Positions 6,566 to 8,940 of a stretch of 8,940 bases of DNA are shown piece after piece. The stretch spans positions 1 through 8,940 of the forward strand of contig DNPQ01000437.1 of assembly GCA_003501335.1 (NCBI GenBank), read 5' to 3'. Position 1 is the stretch's first letter, and every line of letters begins with the position of its first letter. A model generated the notes under the pieces. The model was not told the DNA's origin and made no database searches. It saw only the letters and a program-made list of their open reading frames with translations. The stretch comes from Bacillota bacterium (GTDB taxonomy: Bacteria; Bacillota; UBA4882; UBA8346). Made by a program: the position numbers and the translations under genes.

Positions 6566-7405
6566 CTACGCTCTTAATCGCAGTGAGAATCGCGACATTA
6601 AAAAACCGGCGATAGTATTGATAATCCAGATCATGATAATTAAAACGCTGGCCGTAGCGAAGGCTCGCGGTAAAGAAATGCCTTCAGCCGCCAAAGTATA
6701 TAAATGCAAGGTCATCGGTCGGGCCGAATCCATAATGGATACCGGCAATTGCAAGGCCCCGCCGACTGTTAACCAAACAGCCGCCGTTTCACCAATAGCG
6801 CGCCCCATACCCAATACCAAACCCGTTACAATTCCCGGCAAAGCTGCTGGTATTACTACTTTTTTGATGGTAGTCCACTTGGTAGCCCCCAGAGCAAAAC
6901 TGCCTTCACGGTAAGAGTCCGGTACTGTCTTAATGGCTTCTTCAGAAGTTCGGATAATCGTGGGTAAACTCATTAGCGAAAGCGTAATCGAACCCGAGAG
7001 AATGGAAAATCCGAAATGCAAAAATGTGACCAGGAAGGCAAAACCAAATAACCCAAAAATAATTGAAGGTACACCGGCTAAAGTCTCCGTACCAAAACGA
7101 ATAATCCGCACGATCCACCCTTCCCGGGTATATTCCGTCAGATAGATTGCCGCTCCAACCCCAATCGGTGCGGCAATTGCGATGGACACAAATGTTAAAT
7201 ACAACGAACCGATGATTGTTGGGAAAATGCCTCCTTCTCTACCCATCGACTCCGGATAGGCTGTCAAGAACTCCCAATTGATCGAAGGCAATCCTTCTCG
7301 TAAAATGTAAAAGACTATCAGGATTAAGCAACCAATCGTAATCAACGCGGTAGACCACAAAAGAATAAACGCCAAACGCTCAGTCATTTTAGGCCAAACT
7401 CGCAT
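6566..7405 (-). CDS. pstA: Phosphate ABC transporter permease PstA
   Basis: This 279-residue inner-membrane protein has about six hydrophobic segments, the first at about 11-34 (LAFILLWSTALITIGCLILI). The cytoplasmic EAA loop that docks onto PstB is at about 166-195: REGSFALGATKWTTIKKVVI followed by PAALPG. GIFPTIIGSLYLT, AGVPSIIFGLFG and MGRAIGETAAV are typical of PstA/PstC permeases (BPD_transp_1, PF00528). With PstC it forms the phosphate channel. The ATG shares one base with the pstC stop (TAATG), with GAGGGTGA upstream, indicating tight translational coupling and equal amounts of the two permeases. Confidence 0.96.
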   Translation of the reverse strand: MRVWPKMTERLAFILLWSTALITIGCLILIVFYILREGLPSINWEFLTAYPESMGREGGIFPTIIGSLYLTFVSIAIAAPIGVGAAIYLTEYTREGWIVRIIRFGTETLAGVPSIIFGLFGFAFLVTFLHFGFSILSGSITLSLMSLPTIIRTSEEAIKTVPDSYREGSFALGATKWTTIKKVVIPAALPGIVTGLVLGMGRAIGETAAVWLTVGGALQLPVSIMDSARPMTLHLYTLAAEGISLPRAFATASVLIIMIWIINTIAGFLMSRFSLRLRA

Positions 7406-8274
7406 TATGAAGTCACCCTCTTTTGGGAAAACAATAGCGCCAATGAATTAATGATGATGATAAAAACAAATAAAAAAATACCGACTGCGAACAAAGCCTG
7501 GGCATGTTCACCGGAAGCGTAAGCCCATTCTTGGCCAATCGTGCCGGTTAATGTCGGACCGGGATCAAACATGGAATGGGGTACCAGGGGTGTATTGCCT
7601 GTAATCATAATCACCGCCATTGTTTCCCCAAAAGCGCGTCCCATCCCTAAAATAGTAGCAGCCGTAATTCCCGATTTTGCTGCGGGTACTAAAACTTTAT
7701 AAATGGTCTGCCAATGGGTAGCCCCAAGCGCCAGCGAAGCCTCTTTATAATCATTGGGTACTGCCTGGAGAGAATCTTCAGAGATGCTTATAATCGTCGG
7801 TAAAATCATAACTGCCAAAATGACTCCACCGGCAAACAAGCTAAAACCGATGCCACCAATTATTTCCCGTAACACCGGTACTAAAATAACCAAACCGAAA
7901 AAACCGTAAACAACCGATGGTATCCCGGCTAATAGATTAATAGCGGGGCGGATAACCTTATTGACCCAATTGGGTGCTATCTCGGCCATAAAGACGGCGC
8001 AACCAATTCCCAGGGGTACTCCTAAAATTAATGCGGTCAATGTTACATAAAATGAACCGACAATCAGCGGTAAAAGCCCATATTCATGGCTGGTCGGCTG
8101 CCACTCTTTGCCGGAAGCCAAAGATAATGGCCCATATTTCATTAATACCGGCCATCCTTCTCTAAAAACAAACAAAACAATTAATAAAACTCCGGCTACT
8201 GCAATACAAGCCGTTATCAGCAATAATCCGGCTATCAAACGTTCCTTTCCATGAACCTCAAAATTCCTTTTCAT
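7405..8274 (-). CDS. pstC: Phosphate ABC transporter permease PstC
   Basis: This 289-residue inner-membrane protein has about six hydrophobic segments, starting at about 12-37. It shows the family pattern GLLPLIVGSFYVTLTALI, LLAGIPSVVYGFFG, the EAA loop EASLALGATHWQTIYKVLVP (about 178-197) and MGRAFGETMAV. The longer first periplasmic stretch with PTSHEYGLLPL supports PstC rather than PstA. The ATG has GGAGGAG six bases before it. It is the first recognisable pst gene of the operon: the usual preceding pstS is missing, and upstream lie only a candidate PhoP site and a zinc-ribbon gene. The leader is short, so I infer that the operon starts here. Confidence 0.95.
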   Translation of the reverse strand: MKRNFEVHGKERLIAGLLLITACIAVAGVLLIVLFVFREGWPVLMKYGPLSLASGKEWQPTSHEYGLLPLIVGSFYVTLTALILGVPLGIGCAVFMAEIAPNWVNKVIRPAINLLAGIPSVVYGFFGLVILVPVLREIIGGIGFSLFAGGVILAVMILPTIISISEDSLQAVPNDYKEASLALGATHWQTIYKVLVPAAKSGITAATILGMGRAFGETMAVIMITGNTPLVPHSMFDPGPTLTGTIGQEWAYASGEHAQALFAVGIFLFVFIIIINSLALLFSQKRVTS

Positions 8275-8337
8275 TGCAACTCCTCCATGAACCGAACCCT
8301 CTCGTTGCTTCTGACATTTTCATGATACGGAAATTAA

Positions 8338-8376
8338 ATTAAACTCTCTTGTCTTTCATATTAAGAATAGATTAAG
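8338..8376 (-). promoter_or_regulatory. Candidate PhoP box and promoter of the pstCAB operon
   Basis: On the minus strand CTTAAT occurs at 8371-8376 and again at 8360-8365, an 11-base direct repeat. Sixteen bases further is TTTAAT (8338-8343), a possible -10, so the second half-site would replace the -35 box as in PhoB/PhoP-activated promoters. A second possible -10, TATCAT, lies at 8322-8327. On the plus strand the core TTAAGAATA-NN-TTAAG is identical to 472-487 apart from the two N bases. The site overlaps the last codons of the upstream small gene. Confidence 0.5.
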
Positions 8377-8528
8377 AGTCTGCCATCTTCTCCCGCTTTA
8401 ATCTTGAACTCGTTTGCCGCCGGAAGTAAGATCTGATTCATCTCATGGGTATGGAATTGATTCACTCCTACGAATAAAAAAGACTTTCTATACCCTTTGG
8501 CTAGAAAGTCCAAAACAAAACGCACCAT
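8361..8528 (-). CDS. C-terminal part of a frameshifted small zinc-ribbon gene, or separate 55-residue ORF
   Basis: I do not recognise this product. The frame is open from upstream of 8528 to TAA at 8361-8363. From ATG 8528 it would give 55 residues, beginning MVRFVLDFLAKGYRKSFLFV and ending KAGEDGRLLIYS. That ATG has no good ribosome site, while the overlapping zinc-ribbon ORF (8488-8631) has an excellent one. Its composition (mixed hydrophobic, acidic and basic residues) looks like real protein, whereas the last 17 codons of the zinc-ribbon frame do not. I infer that both are one gene of about 90 residues split by a +1 shift near GGAGAAAAGCCG: removing one A of the AAAA run joins the frames. 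It may be a sequencing error, a decayed gene or translational recoding. Its stop overlaps the predicted PhoP box of the pst operon. Confidence 0.5.
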   Translation of the reverse strand: MVRFVLDFLAKGYRKSFLFVGVNQFHTHEMNQILLPAANEFKIKAGEDGRLLIYS

Positions 8529-8631
8529 GATTTTCTTTCGGCTTTTCTCCGGCCTGGTAAAGGTCGGCCCCGCACTTACGGCAATACTCCTCAAAACTGG
8601 CTGTTTGGGTCCAGCAATCAGGACATATCAT
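8488..8631 (-). CDS. Small zinc-ribbon protein, N-terminal part
   Basis: The ORF has 47 codons from ATG at 8629-8631. The ribosome site AAGGGGGTGA (8639-8648) ends seven bases before the ATG, close to the perfect complement of the 16S tail, which is strong evidence of translation. Two CxxC knuckles, CPDC (residues 3-6) and CRKCG (17-21), form a classic short zinc ribbon at the very N-terminus. After about residue 28 the frame becomes less protein-like and stops at TAG (8488-8490), while the +1 frame continues convincingly to 8361. Zinc-ribbon proteins of this size are of unknown or varied function, and I assign none. It lies directly upstream of pstC in the place where pstS is often found, on the same strand. 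Confidence 0.6.
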   Translation of the reverse strand: MICPDCWTQTASFEEYCRKCGADLYQAGEKPKENHGAFCFGLSSQRV

Positions 8632-8868
8632 CCAAATTTCACCCCCTTCATTGTTTTTCCCTTCTTTTTTTGTGATTGGTAGAGATCCTTTTGATAAACT
8701 TAGACATGAATTATCAAAACATTCAGGCCAATCCCTTTGGCTTCAGGGGACTTTCAGTTTAGTGTCGCCACCATTTGCTAAAGAAACTAGGCGCTTTAGC
8801 ATCAAGTTGTTTTAGCAACCGTCATGCTTACTTTACCATGGATTGTTTAAAGCAAAATTTCATTAAGA
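8632..8868 (-). other. Non-coding stretch with candidate structured RNA at 8776-8828
   Basis: No convincing gene lies here; the longest frames are about 19 codons without ribosome sites. Read as minus-strand RNA, two hairpins compete. In the first, AGCAT (8824-8828) pairs with ATGCT (8798-8802) around an inner GTTG/CAAC stem (8806-8819). In the second, TGCTAAAG (8794-8801) pairs with CTTTAGCA (8776-8783). They share bases 8798-8801, so only one can form. A third small stem, GCCAA/TTGGC, lies at 8727-8741. No T tract follows. I could not match it to a known riboswitch class. Confidence 0.3.
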
Positions 8869-8940
8869 TTAAGCCGGGGTAAATTCAAATTTTAGGCCCA
8901 TGAAACCAGGTATGTACCAAAGCTCAACCATAGGGCGCAG
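8869..8940 (-). CDS. C-terminal end of an unidentified protein
   Basis: The last 23 codons of a minus-strand frame enter from the right edge and end at TAA (8869-8871), with the final residues YIPGFMGLKFEFTPA. The alternating hydrophobic and polar residues with aromatics near the end recall the closing strand of a beta-barrel, but such a short piece cannot decide this. It does not look like the end of PstS. Coding status itself is likely but not certain, because only 72 bases are visible. Confidence 0.4.
   Translation of the reverse strand: MRPMVELWYIPGFMGLKFEFTPA

Noticed and set aside
6618..7145. Two plus-strand open frames inside pstA
   Set aside because: Both lie opposite intact PstA coding sequence, lack ribosome sites and have low-complexity basic compositions.
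8743..8802. 19-codon minus-strand ORF starting MLKRLVSLANGG
   Set aside because: It has no ribosome site and lies across the hairpin region; chance open frame.
8776..8828. Cyclic di-GMP (GEMM) type riboswitch
   Set aside because: GCTAAAGC superficially resembles the GCAAAGC core, but the GGGACGCAAAGCC segment and the tetraloop-receptor elements are missing.

Overview
This window is a phosphate-homeostasis locus. It resembles a Bacillota (Firmicutes-type) chromosome of low to moderate G+C. The grounds are purine-rich AGGAGG-like ribosome sites before nearly every gene, TTG starts on two genes, sigma-A-like promoters, and a Bacillus/Clostridium-style gene set (PhoP/PhoR, Pst, PhoU, Pit with a DUF47 partner). 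I cannot name the species. I see no rRNA, tRNA, CRISPR array or insertion sequence.

Layout. (1) 1-247, minus: the N-terminal part of a D-Ala-D-Ala carboxypeptidase (peptidase S11) running off the left edge. (2) 248-673: a 426-base divergent control region with a promoter for the carboxypeptidase, a striking array of TTAA elements spaced 9 or 11 bases apart (432-508), and a promoter facing right. (3) 674-2285, plus: a two-gene operon of a DUF47/PhoU-like protein and a PiT phosphate permease with overlapping ends, closed by a terminator at 2310-2339. (4) 2349-8274, minus, read right to left: pstC, pstA, pstB, phoU, phoP, phoR. A near-consensus promoter lies between pstB and phoU, and a strong terminator-like hairpin lies between phoU and phoP. 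(5) 8361-8631, minus: a small zinc-ribbon gene whose reading frame appears broken. (6) 8632-8868: non-coding, with hairpins that would exclude each other. (7) 8869-8940, minus: the last 23 codons of an unidentified gene.

How the genes work together. PstC/PstA/PstB form the membrane and ATPase part of a high-affinity phosphate importer. PhoU couples transporter state to the PhoR kinase, and PhoR phosphorylates PhoP. PiT and its DUF47 partner are a second, ion-driven phosphate route. The array before the DUF47-pit operon shares the core TTAAGAATA-NN-TTAAG with a site just upstream of pstC, so I infer that both transporters are controlled by the PhoP encoded between them. The usual first gene of the operon, pstS (phosphate-binding protein), is not adjacent to pstC.

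The most unusual points are the phased array and its shared core, the missing pstS, the frameshifted zinc-ribbon gene, and the structured region at 8776-8828. I found no clear evidence of a wholly new multi-gene system.
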